Shown: positions 6,294 through 6,533 of the stretch, piece by piece | Layout of the letters: every line of letters starts with the position of its first letter | Numbering within the stretch: position 1 is the first letter of the stretch | Origin: Deltaproteobacteria bacterium | GTDB lineage: Bacteria > Desulfobacterota > Desulfobacteria > Desulfobacterales > Desulfobacteraceae | DNA length: 6,533 bases | Direction of reading: 5' to 3' | Assembly: GCA_003647385.1 (NCBI GenBank) | Contig: QMMT01000125.1 | Location: forward strand, 1-6,533 | Position numbers and translations under genes: made by a program | Notes under the pieces: model-generated | Seen by the model: only the letters and a program-made list of their open reading frames with translations | Told to the model about the DNA's origin: nothing | Databases searched by the model: none

Positions 6294-6489
6294 GTTTTCA
6301 AATAGAACAAAACCCCTGCCAGAAGTTAAAGTAGCAAAAAGAATAGAATCCGGAAGCAAAATTTTTGCTCTCAACTCTTCCTTGATTCTTTACAACTCTT
6401 CTTCAAGGTGCCGCATCAGGGAATTTTCCAGAAACATGGACGGAGCAGGCGGTATTGAGTTTTACGAAATGGAGATAGGAAATTACTGA
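6271..6489 (+). CDS. Doubtful small ORF, 72 residues
   Basis: An open frame from ATG 6271 to TGA 6487-6489 predicts a basic 72-residue protein with no motif, signal peptide or membrane segment I recognise. There is no convincing ribosome binding site, and its start overlaps the end of a different coding-like frame (6195-6293). Its stop falls inside a weak terminator-like hairpin. The minus strand of the same stretch has heptad-like coding character, which argues that this frame may be accidental. Most likely not a gene. Confidence 0.15.
   Translation: MQKKRLLEFSNRTKPLPEVKVAKRIESGSKIFALNSSLILYNSSSRCRIREFSRNMDGAGGIEFYEMEIGNY
6355..6369. repeat. Small palindrome AGCAAAATTTTTGCT
   Basis: Two seven-base arms, AGCAAAA and TTTTGCT, flank a single T. 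It could be an operator or a small hairpin; in AT-rich non-coding sequence it may also be chance. Confidence 0.25.
6372..6413. repeat. Partial 21-base tandem repeat (two units)
   Basis: CAACTCTTC occurs at 6372 and again at 6393, a 21-base period with partly matching flanks. On the minus strand this corresponds to a seven-residue repeat, with EEEL and KEEL in register in one frame (LEEEL, TAA, RIKEELRAKI), as expected of a coiled coil. The frame is broken by one TAA, so it may be a remnant of a coiled-coil gene. Confidence 0.35.
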
Positions 6490-6506
6490 GCATCCAGTAT
6501 TTTTTT
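6484..6506 (+). terminator. Weak intrinsic terminator-like hairpin
   Basis: TACTG (6484-6488), a six-base loop, CAGTA (6495-6499) and seven T (6500-6506) form a five-pair stem followed by a T-run on the plus strand. The stem is short and AT-rich at its base, so termination would be weak. It would end the transcript from the 5796-5823 promoter candidate. Confidence 0.3.
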
Positions 6507-6533
6507 AATGACACTCAAATAAAACTATAAAAC

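Larger units (their letters stand above)
5762..6533. other. Gene-poor region upstream of the minus-strand operon
   Basis: About 770 bases hold no intact recognisable gene on either strand. Reading outward from the peptidase start, it contains a small palindrome, a plus-strand promoter candidate, a short leader-like frame, a structured three-way-junction element, broken coding-like sequence on the plus strand, a 21-base partial tandem repeat and a weak terminator-like hairpin. The promoter of the minus-strand operon must lie in the first part of it. The minus strand there is AT-rich and TATGAT-like -10 strings occur around 5814-5819, but no matching -35 is convincing, so I do not place that promoter. 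Confidence 0.6.

Overview
The window carries five intact or partial genes, all on the minus strand, between positions 1 and 5761, followed by about 770 bases (5762-6533) without an intact recognisable gene. In transcription order the genes are a PepT-like M20 metallopeptidase, larC (nickel insertion for the NPN cofactor), pgpA (phosphatidylglycerophosphatase A), recA, and alaS (alanyl-tRNA synthetase, cut off by the left edge of the window). Spacings are 2, 31, 9 and 43 bases and no intrinsic terminator lies between any of them, so they look like one operon or two overlapping ones, with a possible internal promoter before pgpA.

The pgpA-recA-alaS order, the moderately AT-leaning base composition, and the protein sequences (including a cysteine-rich insert in AlaRS) fit a sulfate-reducing deltaproteobacterium of the Desulfobacterales type. 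This is an inference from family resemblance, not a database match.

The genes are mostly core functions: peptide turnover, cofactor maturation, phospholipid synthesis, recombination and SOS signalling, and tRNA charging. They share transcription more than a pathway. recA is tightly tied to pgpA: the pgpA TAG stop overlaps the recA ribosome binding site, and pgpA and recA are in the same reading frame with only three codons between stop and start.

The right-hand region is the least explained part. On the plus strand it holds a plausible promoter (5796-5823), an 8-codon reading frame with a good ribosome binding site ending Pro-Pro-TAG, and a compact three-way-junction fold (5883-5960) built around a perfect 16-base palindrome. 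After that come stretches of protein-like sequence broken over several frames (5976-6293), probably a decayed gene, then a weak 72-codon frame and a weak terminator-like hairpin near 6500. I could not match the fold or the decayed coding sequence to a known family. The fold could equally be the 5' leader of the divergent minus-strand operon.
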